In this document: in pieces, positions 22,877 to 33,534 of the stretch
How positions within the stretch are numbered: the stretch's first letter is position 1
Layout: each line of letters begins with the position of its first letter
Assembly (NCBI RefSeq): GCF_050624435.1
Contig: NC_134546.1
Span: 11,555,001 to 11,619,000 of the forward strand
Direction: 5' to 3'
Source: Tenrec ecaudatus
Lineage: Eukaryota; Chordata; Mammalia; Afrosoricida; Tenrecidae
Length of the DNA: 64,000 nt
Translations under genes and position numbers: made by a program
Notes under the pieces: model-generated
What the model saw: the letters and a program-made list of their open reading frames with translations, nothing else
The model's database searches: none
Told to the model about the DNA's origin: nothing

Positions 22877-23397
22877 TGTGTTAGTCTGGGTACTTTAAAG
22901 AAACAAATCCACAGAAACTCATATGTATAAGAGCGAGTTTTATACATAAAGGGTACGTTCATAGCAAGAAAACATCCCAACCCAGTGCTGCCCAAGGCCA
23001 CAAGTCCAACATTAACCCATATGCCCAATACCAATCCACAAAGTCCTCCTCCATCTCACAAAACAGACGCAATGATGCCAACTAGAGGAGGAATTCCGAG
23101 TCAGTGAATGTGTAAGCATCTCAGCGCTAGCAGGGGTCTCCACACGGCTGCTCCAGCACCCAGGGCTGCATCCAGGCAGGTCCATGTGGCTTCTCCTCAG
23201 AGATATCTTGCAGGAAGTGAGCCTTGCCAGCTGAAGCAGGGAGCTGGCTAAGGCAGTTGTACCCTGGTCCGACCATTACAAAGCAAGAGACCCGAGAACT
23301 AGAAAGGCGAGGCTCACTGAGCCATTTATCTCTCCGCCCTTCAATTAACCCCACATGTGTTTATCAGCCAGGTTGGCACAATAAACTAAGTACCTCA
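22877..23397 (-). mobile_element. solo LTR, ERVL-like, perfect 5-bp TSD
   Basis: Runs from TGTGTTAGTCTGGGTACTTT to AAACTAAGTACCTCA (TG...CA) and is flanked by TATGG on both sides (22872-22876 and 23398-23402). It is the reverse-orientation relative of 60443-60966. The 3' end read in sense ('ctgtggatttgtttct...gactaacaca') recalls ERVL LTR ends. No internal proviral sequence, so a solo LTR. Confidence 0.75.
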
Positions 23398-23924
23398 TAT
23401 GGTATTTGACTTATATGCCAATAAATCTATTTGAGTTATCTTAACAGAGAAGAGCAGTGAATGAGAAGGAAATGGAAGAAGGTCTCTGATGCCCGCACCA
23501 CCCCCGGCCCCCCCAACCCCGTTTTCTAAATGTACAAGGATTGAAGGGGGCGGTCGCTTTCTATTTTAAAATGAGCTGCTTCTGCATTCTAGGACGGTTG
23601 CCAAGGGAAGTATCTTGTTGGAAAGGCTTTGAAGGAGCTCTGTTGGCAGAGATGGGTCTCTGGGCCAAGGCTAGAAGCAGGAAGTGACAAAAAGAGGAAT
23701 AAAAGCCGTCTGCATAGTAATCTCAGGGCTGGTCTTCAAAGCTTTGCAGAGTGGCGTCTTCGGCACACACTTCCTTTTTCCACTAAATGGAAATTTCGAC
23801 TGTGTCATCATTAAGAATAGCTGTTACTCTGGAGAGACTGAGTAAGTTTGGTCCGAGTTAACTTACCTGCCAGCCACCAGGATGGGACTGCAGAAGACAG
23901 GAGAAAGAATTAAGCACAAGGAGG
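23398..23924. other. L1 tail remnant then unassigned sequence
   Basis: 23403-23440 completes the interrupted L1 tail. 23445-23924 shows no recognised repeat or gene. Confidence 0.35.
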
Positions 23925-24045
23925 TCGCATCAGCAGTTCCAAATAGCAGCTGCTCCCTGGGGAGAAGATGAGGCTGTCTGTCCTAGGCAGCTCTACTGCC
24001 CCCTAGAGGGTCGCTATCCTTTAGAAATATGTGAGTTTGGGGGAT
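23925..24045 (+). mobile_element. AfroSINE, shortened
   Basis: 'gcagttccaaatagcagctg' and 'ctctactgccccctagaggg' with the middle missing. Confidence 0.6.
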
Positions 24046-24079
24046 TGGTGTTTTGTTTTGTTTGTATGTTGAAGTCATA

Positions 24080-24232
24080 GGTGTCCTGGTGATGCTGTGG
24101 GTTCGGCATTGGGCCACTCACTGTAACGTCAGTGGTTCAAACCCACTGGCTGCTTCATAAGAGACCAATGAGGCTATCTGCTCCAGTAAAAACTGGAAAC
24201 CCACCGAGTCAGAATTGGCTCAGTGACCGTGA
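24080..24232 (+). mobile_element. AfroSINE
   Basis: 'tgtcctggtgatgctgtggg', 'tggttcaaacccactggctg' and 'cgagtcagaattggctcagt'. Confidence 0.75.
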
Positions 24233-24299
24233 TACATCTATATTTTAATCTTGATATCACCCTGGCAGACCTTTTCCCTAATAATACTTTCAACTAACA

Positions 24300-24480
24300 C
24301 CTGGCTTGTTTTTTTATATGCTGGGCGTTGTCTGAATGCCTCGTCCCTGTTAGTGAGTTGGTTTCTCACGATACATCGTTTCTCCTACTCTTCCTAGAAC
24401 TAGGCAGAGCCAGGTAACACCAATTTACTGAGGCCCATCAGCTGGCAAGAGGAGGAGCAGAACTTGACCCCTCGGAGGTC
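24300..24480 (+). repeat. MIR fragment
   Basis: 'tgaggcccatcagctggcaa' to 'cccctcggaggtctgaccc' has the MIR core layout; diverged. Confidence 0.4.
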
Positions 24481-24489
24481 TGACCCTTT

Positions 24490-24930
24490 AAACACCAAGA
24501 TTTCTTTCTTTCTCTTTTTTTAACTTTCTTTTTAAAAATGTGATGCCGCATGTGTATGAAATACACAACCAAAATTACTCCATTCCAACAATTGATGCGT
24601 GTATTTTTTTCAGAGACACCGATGGTATTATTTAAATTGCATCGCCCTTTTCCTGATCTTTTTCCAACCACTACCATTAACATAAACTCGCCGCCCCCAG
24701 AGGTCCTCACTTACCTGTTCAGATACAGTTGTCCATTTGGTTCCATACAGATCATCCTTTGAAAAATGCTCAAGGCCAACAGACTTATTTAGCTGAACTG
24801 TTGCTTGGTGAAAGAAGACGTAGGGTATCACTTTGGTTGGAGGTTTAAAGATGGTCTCAGGACACTGGTCTCAGGCCTTGGGAAGCCTGTATCCGTGGAA
24901 ACAACCAGACAGGTCTTTCACCTCCTCTTC
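24490..24930 (-). repeat. afrotherian L1 3' region, antisense
   Basis: 'acacaaccaaaattactcca', 'accattaacataaactcgcc' and 'atgctcaaggccaacagact' are the complement of the L1 3' tail seen at 300-434 and 6470-7130. Confidence 0.6.
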
Positions 24931-25197
24931 TAATACCTGACTCTCTTTCCTCTGTTACTCTCTACTCCACGCCCTCTTAAGAGAATCGAGACTAGAGGGT
25001 ACTTTCTCTTCCTGCCTATCTTGCCCAGCAAACCACCTGCCTGGCTTCTTCCAGCTATGCAGACTGGGAGTAGCATCACTAGGTTTGGTGCCACCTAATG
25101 CCGTCACTCATGGTGACATCTCCTGGCCCCCATGAACTGCCTCCCATGCCATATAGAACCCTCAGTGATGTTTTATGATCAATTTCCTAATAGACTA
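24931..25197. other. unassigned spacer
   Basis: Nothing recognised. Confidence 0.3.
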
Positions 25198-25404
25198 ACC
25201 CCAACCCACTGCCACTGAGTCAATGATGAATTATAGCAACTCTATACGTCAGCACAGAACTGCCCCTTGGGGTTTATGAAGCTATAAATCTTTATGGAGG
25301 CAGGAAGCCTCAGTTTTCTCCCTTGAGGCAGCTGGTTGCTTCAAATTGCTGACTTTACCGTTAGCAGTCCAACGCATAAACCACTCTGCCACTAGGGCTC
25401 CTTA
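25198..25404 (-). mobile_element. AfroSINE, near full length
   Basis: 'cccactgccactgagtcaat' tail at left, 'cactagggctcct' head at right. Confidence 0.85.
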
Positions 25405-25929
25405 TACATAGGTTCATATGCAATAAATAGAGTTTCAAATTGCTTAAATGTAACATTTCTTAGATTATATGAATACTAATAACAAATCCTTTTAAAATCT
25501 GTGGACATTGAATAATAACATCACTAGTAATGGAGCAAGGCATTTTTTCACTTTTCTTCTTTTAACTGCTACTTCATTCTCAAAAGAGATATAGAGGTTC
25601 ACAAATACTAATGACTACAATATTGTAGCCCAACCACCAGAACCTATGACAGCATCAGAGACTGTAACAGCACCAACAGCAAGGAAAACAGCAACGTGTG
25701 CCTGTGGTGTGTGCAGGTGAAGCCAATCGGTCTGCCGCATCATTGTAATTGGGAAATAATGACAGCTCTGCCCGGAGCCATCAGAAGGTTCAAAAGCAGA
25801 GTTGTGATGAAATGAAATCTCGTGGCATAGCTCTTCTATCTCTGTCTCTGTAACTCCCACAATGACTGGATGGGACCGCATAAATAGGGTCGGTGAAACA
25901 CTGGCAGAGGGGCTGGTCAGTGTGGGTCA
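25405..25929. other. repeat-free AT-rich segment
   Basis: No repeat recognised. Contains TGTAATTGGGAAATAATGAC-like homeodomain-site words (25744 onward). Short open frames on the minus strand show no domain. Confidence 0.35.
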
Positions 25930-26488
25930 TCATTCCCTGAGTGTAAGAGCACGACCTTAGAGGCGGGGACAAAGAGAATGAATACCTGGGACCATTAAGA
26001 AGAAGGAGCACTGATGTAACATGTCCAAGATCCCTCCATACGTGAAGTGGTGGAGGCAGGAGAGGCCAGGCCACCCTGAGGCAAAGAGATCCTGAGAAAG
26101 AGCAGAGGAGCAGCGTGCAGACTGTGGGCCTGTGGGGCAGAGCCGCGGGTGGGCTTCCTGGACCACGGAGGCAGAGGCCTTGGACCACATGGCTGAGAGC
26201 GTGAGTACCAGCGAGACTTGGTTCTAGCTGAGGAAAGGCACTGCTACAGACAAAAGACTATATATAGCCTTACTGTGTTCTGATCCTGGCTTGTGGTGCC
26301 CTATAATTGTGGGTTTTGTCTGTGGTCAAAACAGATGGTCACACCCAGCAGAGAGATAGAGTGCCGTGGGAGCAGCGGTTGGTATCAGAAGAGGGTCAGG
26401 GAGGATGGAGGGAGGTCTGACCTCTGCCTTATGGATTCTCCTTCTCCGTGGTATAGCCAGAGGAGGTCACGCATGGCCTCCGTGCCAT
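25930..26488 (+). repeat. LTR-like repeat family G, copy 1
   Basis: Aligns by eye with 33535-34265: shared order 'gtggtggaggc', 'gactgtatctttac'-like block, 'cctggcttgtggtg', 'cccagcagagagatag' and the end 'gccagaggaggtca'. Identity of the family unknown; a LTR is the best guess. Confidence 0.45.
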
Positions 26489-26999
26489 TTACTCGGTAGG
26501 AGAGCCTTTTAGCCCATAGGTAGATTGAGACGTGTCAGCCGGGCTGACAAAATAATTGTTGTTGTTGCTATAACTAGCCACTGTGATATTTTTATTTTTG
26601 GAAAAAATACAAATTTCTCTTGGAACACAGCACACAAAAGTTTTTTTAATTAAAAAAATTTTTTTAGCACACAAAATTTTGACCATCATTTTCATGCAAG
26701 CCACTTGGACCTTGTCATCTGATGCAGTTCACGCCCACCTAATGACATCGTGCCCCCGTCGAACCCCCATATGGGTATTTGAGAAAGTCGACCAGGCTGA
26801 GGTGACTGTGGTTGGAGTAATGTCGAAGGGAAGGAGAAGAGGAGAGGAGGAGGAGGAGGAGGATGGGAAAAGCCAGGGCTATGGGAAGAAGGTGGAGGGT
26901 GGAGATGCTTGCTCCGGTAGCTGAATGGAGCAGAGAAAGCAGTAGAGCAGTGAGCTGGTGGGTGTGGCTGTGGGGAGGTAGGAGATGCATCTGAGGGGC
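26489..26999. other. unassigned, with a (GGA)n tract
   Basis: A purine-rich tract at 26826-26865 ends in five GGA/GAG units; otherwise nothing recognised. 26629-26690 has A/T runs repeating 'cacacaaaa'. Confidence 0.4.
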
Positions 27000-27130
27000 A
27001 GCGCCCAATCTGGGAGAATTTAGCCCAGGAGGTGGCCTAGCCTAGGTGGTTCAGGCCTTGTTCAGAGTCCCGACCCCTAGCACAGTGCCTCACGGTTACT
27101 CTGGTGGAATAACTCAATGAATGAATGAAC
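27000..27130. repeat. L2/MIR-like 3' end
   Basis: 'cctagcacagtgcctcacgg' followed by 'tcaatgaatgaatgaa', the common end of L2 and MIR copies. Confidence 0.45.
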
Positions 27131-27467
27131 TGACTCTGTAATGCATGCTCCTTCTACAATGTTTCCTTCTTGGTTTGACCGCACGTTAAGTTTCCTGCCT
27201 TGCTGTCGCATGACATAGTTCCCTTTTCTCCCCAAGCTCTTCCCCAGTAACAAAGCACGTGCTGTGGACATGTCAGTTTCTGGGAAGGCCCACACCACAT
27301 TTCATGCGTGGCCCAGGACAGACAGGCAATATTCTCATTGATCTGTGTTCCACCCTCCTTGCCACCAACCCGACTTTCACTTTCCGCTGCGGCGTGGTCA
27401 TCTTTGTCATTGAACTACTTTGGTCTCCGCTCGACCAGAAAGCTTTGTCCTATCAGCTCTTATACAC
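27131..27467. other. unassigned sequence
   Basis: No repeat or gene recognised. Confidence 0.3.
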
Positions 27468-27655
27468 GGTCAACGCTGGCCGTCTAGTGGCGACACACTG
27501 GACTGCAAACCACAAAGACCGCCACTGGAAACTCCCAGCCACCGCATGGGAGAAAGACGAGGCTTTCGATACCTGCAGAGGTTCACGGCCTTGGAAGCCC
27601 GCTGGGGCAGTGCTGCCCATTTTATAGGGTCACCCTGAGTCGGGGTTGGGTTCTG
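27468..27655 (+). mobile_element. AfroSINE
   Basis: 'gccgtctagtggcgacacac', 'ccttggaagcccgctggggc' and 'atagggtcaccctgagtcgg'. Confidence 0.75.
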
Positions 27656-27689
27656 TTAAAGCTTTGTAAGTATGAGATTTTGTTAAAAC

Positions 27690-27870
27690 ACCCCAAGTTG
27701 GTATGTGACAGAATGAAATGCTCAATAAATGTTTATTGAGTGGAAAGTTAGTCAAGTGGATAGTACCACGGGGAATCAAAGCATGCATGTCCACCTCCTA
27801 GCCCTGTTGTTTATTCACTGCGTGATCTTAAAATTACTCATTTAATCAATATTGACATAAAGCTCTGTAA
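27690..27870 (+). repeat. MIR/L2 fragments
   Basis: 'atgctcaataaatgtttatt' then 'tcactgcgtgatcttaaaat'; two short ancient pieces. Confidence 0.4.
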
Positions 27871-28329
27871 GTAGCAGAGTGGTACCTTCAGCACATTCTA
27901 TGCCGGAGTACCTCTCTCATAAACTCATTCTTTCCGTTCAAACCTTTTCTCTGTCTCTGCTCTGAGTACTGCCCCTCAACTAAAAATTCTTGCAAGTGGC
28001 GTAAGAACCGAGCAAGAACGGGCTTGAACCTTGAGCCCCCTTCCAGTAATATCAGCGTAGCGACTGGGACAGCAGAGCAGTTCCTCTTGTCCTAGATGCC
28101 CGGAAGAGGAACCGAGATGCATACTAGGGTGGGAGATGACCAGGGAAGTGACATTTTCTGGCAGTTCTACTCACAAACAGCACACAGACCCACAATATGA
28201 TATCACTTGTTCTTCTCTCTCTGAAAGAGTCTAATCACACTTTGCCACGCACTGGGCGCCCTCAGACAAGCTGTGGTGCCCTTCAGCACATTCCATGCTG
28301 AAGTACCTCTTTAATAAACTCACCCGTTC
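27871..28329 (+). repeat. candidate ERV LTR ends, two copies
   Basis: A block of about 60 bp occurs twice, at 27880-27940 and 28268-28330: 'cttcagcacattc(t/c)atgc', then 'agtacctct', then 'ataaactca' and 'cgttc'. The AATAAA followed by a pyrimidine-rich region resembles an LTR R/U5 segment. Confidence 0.35.
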
Positions 28330-28479
28330 CACTGAGAGTATTTGTGTTCGATACAAGGACAACTATGAAACACCATGACAAAAACTTAGAGATGTCCATA
28401 ATTTCCCATCTGTACTTCTATGGAAAAAAACACCCCATGCTCATGGATTAGAAGATTTCACATTGCGTTGACTGTTGAC
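28330..28479 (+). repeat. L1 ORF2 relic, left of MER2
   Basis: 'ccatgctcatggattagaag' is a standard L1 ORF2 phrase; it continues after the MER2 insertion at about 28816. Confidence 0.6.
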
Positions 28480-28815
28480 ATAGTCGTCCCTCTCCTGTAG
28501 CTGCGAGGGATTGGTTCCAGCATCCCTCCCCAGCCACCAAACCCCAGGAATGTGCAAGTACCTTATATAAAGTGATGTAGTGTTTGTATGCAGCCTCAAC
28601 ACACTCACCCATATACTTCCAATCATTTCTAGATTACTTAGACTACCTAACACAATGTAAATGCTATGTAAGTCATATTTTACACTCTCAGCCTTTGAGA
28701 GATTGCTTTGACCACTTAAATTGTTCACGTCCCCTTCCCCTTCCCTAAATATCTCGTCCCTGGTTGGTTGAATCTGTGGAAGAGGAACCTAGGACTATGG
28801 ACATCCAGCTGCACT
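28480..28815. mobile_element. MER2-like Tigger element
   Basis: 'agtcgtccctctcctgtagc', 'gggattggttccagcatccc', 'ctagattacttagactacct', 'tggttggttgaatctgtgga' give the order of the Tigger-derived MER2. The inverted end is worn ('ggacatccagctg'). It sits inside L1 ORF2. Confidence 0.7.
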
Positions 28816-28959
28816 CATACTACCAAAGGTGGTCTATGAGTATAACGTAATCCCAATCTACATCCCGCCAACACATTTTATAATATATTATTCTCTATAT
28901 AAAATATATATTCTATAATATATTGTTATAGAAAAACTAATTGCAGGGCAATGTGGGTC
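28816..28959 (+). repeat. L1 ORF2 relic, right of MER2
   Basis: 'catactaccaaaggtggtct' continues ORF2; then a TA-rich stretch (28880-28930). Confidence 0.5.
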
Positions 28960-29130
28960 AGTGAAAACAAGTTCAAGAATTAGGACTTATTGATTCAAGA
29001 CTTCGACTCCTTGCCAGGTGGCAGTGGATAAATCAGTTTTTCGTCTCACCTTGAAATTTATTTTTCTCATCTATGGTTGGGGCTATAAATACTTCATTTC
29101 CTATGGAAAGGTGTCACATAGGACAATAAA
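28960..29130 (+). repeat. MIR
   Basis: 'cttcgactccttgccaggtg', 'tttttctcatctatggttgg' and 'aatacttcatttcc' match the MIR core. Confidence 0.55.
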
Positions 29131-29194
29131 AATATAATTTCTCAGAGTCTTCAATGCTTCCGATGGTTATAAAATGATATAATTTGTAACTAGT

Positions 29195-30340
29195 ACTAGC
29201 CATCACATGTATCTCCAATGTATAAAATGATAAATAAAAGAAGTAGTATTTTTAAAAAGGACCAATTGCCTACTTTATCTGGAAAGGAAAGAGAATCCAA
29301 ACAGCTAACACATATTGAAGAAGAAAGCAAAGTAGGGGGTCTCATATGTCTCAATATCAAAATTGACTGTAGAAGTGCAGCCAAGGTCATAAAACCACCT
29401 GATGTTTTCTCAGTGACAGACATACAGATCAATGGGATGGAATTGAGAGCCCAGATGTTAGTCTATTCATCTGTAAGCAGTTGATCTTCAACAAAGGGTC
29501 AAAGTCTATTTGGTGGGAGAAGAAATAGTCTCTTTAATAATAGGGACTGGCAAACTGATTATCCGCTTACAGAAAAATGAAAGAGACTCTATACCTCACA
29601 CCATACATAAAAACTCAAAACTGATCAAAGCTAGGATGATGAAGTTCTTGAATATTATATAAGAACAGAACTAGGATCTAATTTTCTGTATAAATAGTCT
29701 AATAACAACAGCTAATAGTGCACAAAATGGATGATAATTTACATAACTGGGACCTCCTAAAAATTAAACAAAATACCCGCAAAGAATTCTGTAATGCCCC
29801 AAAGACATGAACTTGACCAAAGAAGACGTTCTGATGGCCAATGAATACATGACAAGTCACTCAAGTACATTAGTCACTAGAGCAAATCAAAACTCCAATG
29901 AGATATCATCTCATTCCTATAAAAATGGCAACGAGAAAAAGCAAACAAACAAAAACACGCTGCCAATGCTATGTGGAGATATCAACATTCCTAACACTGC
30001 TGATGGAACTGCAAAATGGCACAGCCACGATGGAAAATGGTATGGTGCTTCCCCAACACACTAGAAATAGAAATGCCTATGATCCAGGAAGGTCACTCCT
30101 AGTTACAGAACCAAGAGTTTTAAGCAGTGACATGGATAGATGAGCACCAATGTTCAGTGTCGAATTATTCACAATAGCACAAAGATGGAAACAACTACAG
30201 TGCCCATCACACAAGCGTGGGTCAACAAACTGGAAGAGTATGCAACTATAAGGCATAATGAGGAGTTCCCATTATAGCACGAGTGAATCTGAAAGATATT
30301 ATGCTACATGAAATAAGTCCATTTAAAAGGCACCAATAGT
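29195..30340 (+). repeat. L1 ORF2 3' part, decayed
   Basis: Continuous with L1 ORF2 order: 'cagatcaatgggatggaatt', 'cttgaccaaagaagacgttc', 'aactccaatgagatatcatc', 'ctatgatccaggaaggtcac', 'attattcacaatagcacaaa'. Many stops; not functional. Confidence 0.8.
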
Positions 30341-30344
30341 GACC

Positions 30345-30990
30345 CTCTGCATAAACAGAACCCATGGTGATCCTGTGCTTTGGAGTTCGTTCCACCAGGT
30401 CAGACTGTTAAGCAAACTTTCTATTTAGAGGTTCTGAAAATATTGCATAATCGTGTGGGACAAAAAAGGCCTGATTTGTGGTAGACTGTGGAGACTGGTT
30501 TTGCCACCATGACAATGCACTTGCTCACGTAGCCATCTCAGTGTACCATGTACCAGTTTTGGACAAAAAACAGCATGTCTCCTTTACCCCACATACCTGA
30601 CTCACCAAACCTCACTCCGTGTGACTTCTTTTTGTTTATGAGAATGAAGAGATACATGAAAGGACAGCGATTTGATGATGTAGAAGAGGTGAAGAAAAAA
30701 CAAGGGAGGTGCCATCAGCCATCCAAACAGATGAGTTTGAAAAATGTTTCCAAGAATGGAATCGCAGATTTGACAAACGTGTTAAATGTAATGCAGAGTA
30801 CTTTGAAAGTAATAAGGTTGTTTTGTAAAAATACATATGTGCATACATAGCGTTGAAAAAAAAAACCTTTGATGGGGAAGGGGTACCTCCTCGTAGATTG
30901 GATGAAATAACGTGCCCTTTTAACTATTAATTGTAAGATATCAAATAGTCGACATTTACCCAAAGACAATGATGAGAAGGCGATCAATGG
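30345..30990 (+). pseudogene. mariner transposase relic (catalytic half)
   Basis: Mariner transposases cut and paste DNA using a D,D,34D catalytic triad. Three-frame reading gives, in order: EFVPPGQTVKQTFYLEVLK, then CHHDNAPAHVAISV (second catalytic D), then SPNLTPCDFFLFMRMK (third D) and a C-terminal stretch DEFEKCFQEWN...RFDKRV...AEYFES. This is the standard order of the mariner catalytic half. Frameshifts and stops lie between the blocks and the first catalytic D and DNA-binding half are absent. I found no inverted repeats at the borders. The mariner call is firm; the subfamily is not. Confidence 0.85.
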
Positions 30991-31184
30991 AAACAGAACA
31001 ACCAGAATGGAAATAATGAGATTTCTGGCACATCGTCATCAATGACATGGAACAATTTTTCTAAAAGTTGTTTAAAAAGAAACGAATTCACCAAGTAAGC
31101 TTTCAACTTTAAAACTATATAATATGGGGAAATGGAAAAAATCTTTATGCTCTAATTCAAATTTTGAAATGGGAAGTGTGCTAG
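30991..31184. other. unassigned spacer
   Basis: Nothing recognised. Confidence 0.3.
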
Positions 31185-31612
31185 GCATAATAATGTGTCC
31201 TCCTTGATCTTCAAAAAAAAAGTCTACAACCTACTCCCTAAACCTCTGAATATGTTCCTTTAAGAGGCAAAGGGCAGTGAGAAGTGCAGGTGGAACGAAG
31301 GCTGCTAATCAGCTGACTTTGATAAAGGAAATTATTCTGGATTATCTGAGTGAACCTAATAAAATCAAAAAGGTCCTTGAGTCAGAGGGTGACGTAACCA
31401 CAGAAGAACAGTTAACCAGACAACGTGACCGATTTTGAAGATGGAGGAAGGGGCCAGGGAGTGTGAGCAATCTCTAAAAAGCTGACAAAGCAAAGCAAAA
31501 GCAAAGCACCTAGCTTGTCCCCTGAGGACATCTTGATGTTAGCTCAGTAAGGCCTGTGCTGCTGCTTTCCACCTACAGAGCGGTAAGACAATAAACTTAG
31601 GTGTGTGAAGCT
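31185..31612 (+). mobile_element. MLT1-like MaLR LTR
   Basis: 'ctgaatatgttcctttaaga', 'gaaattattctggattatct', 'gaagatggaggaaggggcca', 'cttgatgttagctcagtaag' and 'taagacaataaacttaggtg' follow MLT1 order, with AATAAA near the end. Confidence 0.7.
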
Positions 31613-31884
31613 GCGAGGGGGGTGGTGGGTAATAGAAAACGAATATATGAATAACAAATTTTAAAACAAATAAAGAGCTCCAAAAGAACTTTAATGCATT
31701 ATTTGATGTCATTTAAATTTATAGAAATTCAACTCAATAGATTTATTTATTAATTTTAATCACCTGCACAGTAATCGAGACTGTTTGGCACCCTCAAAAC
31801 AGGAGTTTCTGAGGGGGTCTGCTGGGCCCCTCACATGCCAGGCGGACAGATCAGCTCAGAAGGTTCTGGCAACTTTTTCTTTAG
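31613..31884. other. unassigned spacer
   Basis: AT-rich then 'gtctgctgggcccctcac'; may belong to the relic that follows. Confidence 0.3.
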
Positions 31885-32335
31885 GCTTCCCAGGGGGATA
31901 ATTTGGTCCATTTTCTCCAAGGACGTGGGATGGTCATGGAGGCTTATTATGAAGAAGTTTTACAAAAATGGGAAACTGCATTGGTGAGAAAAGGGCCAAG
32001 AAAGTTCCACTGAGGCATCTTTTCCCGTTATGACAATTGACTTGCTCATTCTCTGAAGGTAGCGAGGTCTGGTCCTCTAAGAATTTCTTTGGGAGGCCTC
32101 ACACCATCCACTCCATTGCACTGATCCTACCCCGCTCACATGCAGCTGGTTACCAAAATCGAAAGAGCATTTAAAGAACTTGATATGGGCCGTCAAGAAC
32201 GCCACACCACCACACTGGATATGGCGTACATGGAAGAGCACAACATTCTTTAGGGAAGGGCTAGCGATGGAGACCCCGCCTTCAGAAGTGCATTCACTTC
32301 CTGACATATAGCTACATCAACAAACACTGACTTCA
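31885..32335 (+). pseudogene. second mariner-like transposase relic
   Basis: Translation in shifting frames gives EVLQKWETALVRKGPRKFH followed by GIFSRYDN-stop-LAHSLKVARS, which resembles the HYDNAPAHS second-aspartate block of Tc1/mariner transposases, and later FREGLAMET near the C-terminus. Wording and spacing differ from the copy at 30345, so it is a different family. Heavily broken, and confidence rests on two motif blocks only. Confidence 0.4.
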
Positions 32336-32617
32336 GATTTTTACAAAGGTTTCTATGTGTTATAATAATAGTTTTCACGTATCCTTGTATTTCCTCCCAT
32401 TCGATTTTCTTTACTCAGACAGATCTATGAGACAGAAAAAAGGTTTTGCCTTCTTTCACTGTTAAAAAAAATGGGTCAGCCTATGTAAAACTTGTTTCTT
32501 CACGTAGAGATAGTCTATCAAGTCAGTACAACAAATTTAACGTGTATAAAATTAATACCTTTGCGGCAGCATCATTTGTTCTTTATTCTTTTCAGTTTTC
32601 CAATTTTATGGTTTAAA
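32336..32617. other. unassigned sequence
   Basis: AT-rich; nothing recognised. Confidence 0.3.
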
Positions 32618-32735
32618 ATTGGGGCACAGTGGGTACGAGATGGTTTGGATCTGTAAGGTCCAAAGTTTGAAACTGCCAGCCGCTTCTCTGGAGAAAGACG
32701 GGCTTTGTGCTCCTGTAAAAATTAGAGTCGACCAA
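32618..32735 (+). mobile_element. AfroSINE fragment
   Basis: 'actgccagccgcttctctgg' and 'agaaagacgggctttgtgct'; the tail is lost. Confidence 0.65.
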
Positions 32736-32837
32736 AATGACACAGAGGGCGTCAAAATGATACAAGGTTTCAAGATGACTAAACATGAGAAGAAACCACT
32801 GCGAACATCCATTCATTAACAATCGCATCCAGGACGG

Positions 32838-33029
32838 TCAAACTCAGTGAAATCATGTTGATTCTTACTCGAATGGACCCTACAGCAAAGAGCACGGCTG
32901 CCCTTGTGGGTTTCCCAGCTGTAATTAATTCTTCTCGGAGCAGAAAACTTCATCTTTTTTCCTTGGAGTGGCTCGTGGGCTCAAACTGCTGACCTTGTGG
33001 TTAGCAACCCAATGCATAATGCTACTCAT
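32838..33029 (-). mobile_element. AfroSINE
   Basis: 'cttgtgggtttcccagctgt', 'ctcaaactgctgaccttgtg', 'ttagcaacccaatgcataat'. Confidence 0.8.
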
Positions 33030-33530
33030 CATGGACTGTAGGAAATATGAATCTAGGAAAACTGGAAATTGTCAGAAATGAAGTGGAAATTATAGCCAGC
33101 AATGGCCTTAGCAGTAGTGACCTCAAATAGACTGGTAGAGGCCATTTTGAATCAGAGAATCACGTGTGTTACTATGTCAGGAATGATAAGTTCAGGAGAA
33201 ATGGCATCACATCAAAAATCCAATTTCAAGGTCTATCTAGAAGTACAATGCTGTCTGTGGTAGGATACTGTCTACATGCCTATCAAGAAGGCCAGCGAAT
33301 ACAACTATTACTCAAATGTATACACCAACCACTAAAGCCAATGATGAATTAAGAAAAGAACTCTACTAAGTTCATCAGTCTGAAATTGATCAAGCATGCC
33401 ATCAGAATGCATGGATAATTATCGTGATGGGAATTCCAAAGTTGAAAACCAAGAGACAGAGGAACCGCAGTTGGAAAATCGGCTGCGGTGATAGACACAA
33501 AGCTGGAGATCACACTGTGGCGCCGTGCAA
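33030..33530 (+). mobile_element. RTE endonuclease relic
   Basis: 'gtaggaaatatgaatctagg' through 'caatgctgtctgtggtagga' and 'aaattgatcaagcatgcca' match 11400-11660 and 20410-20830 in order. Truncated at both ends. Confidence 0.8.
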
Positions 33531-33534
33531 TTCC

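Noticed and set aside
26739-27008. Open frame overlapping the (GGA)n tract
   Set aside because: Product of purine-rich composition.
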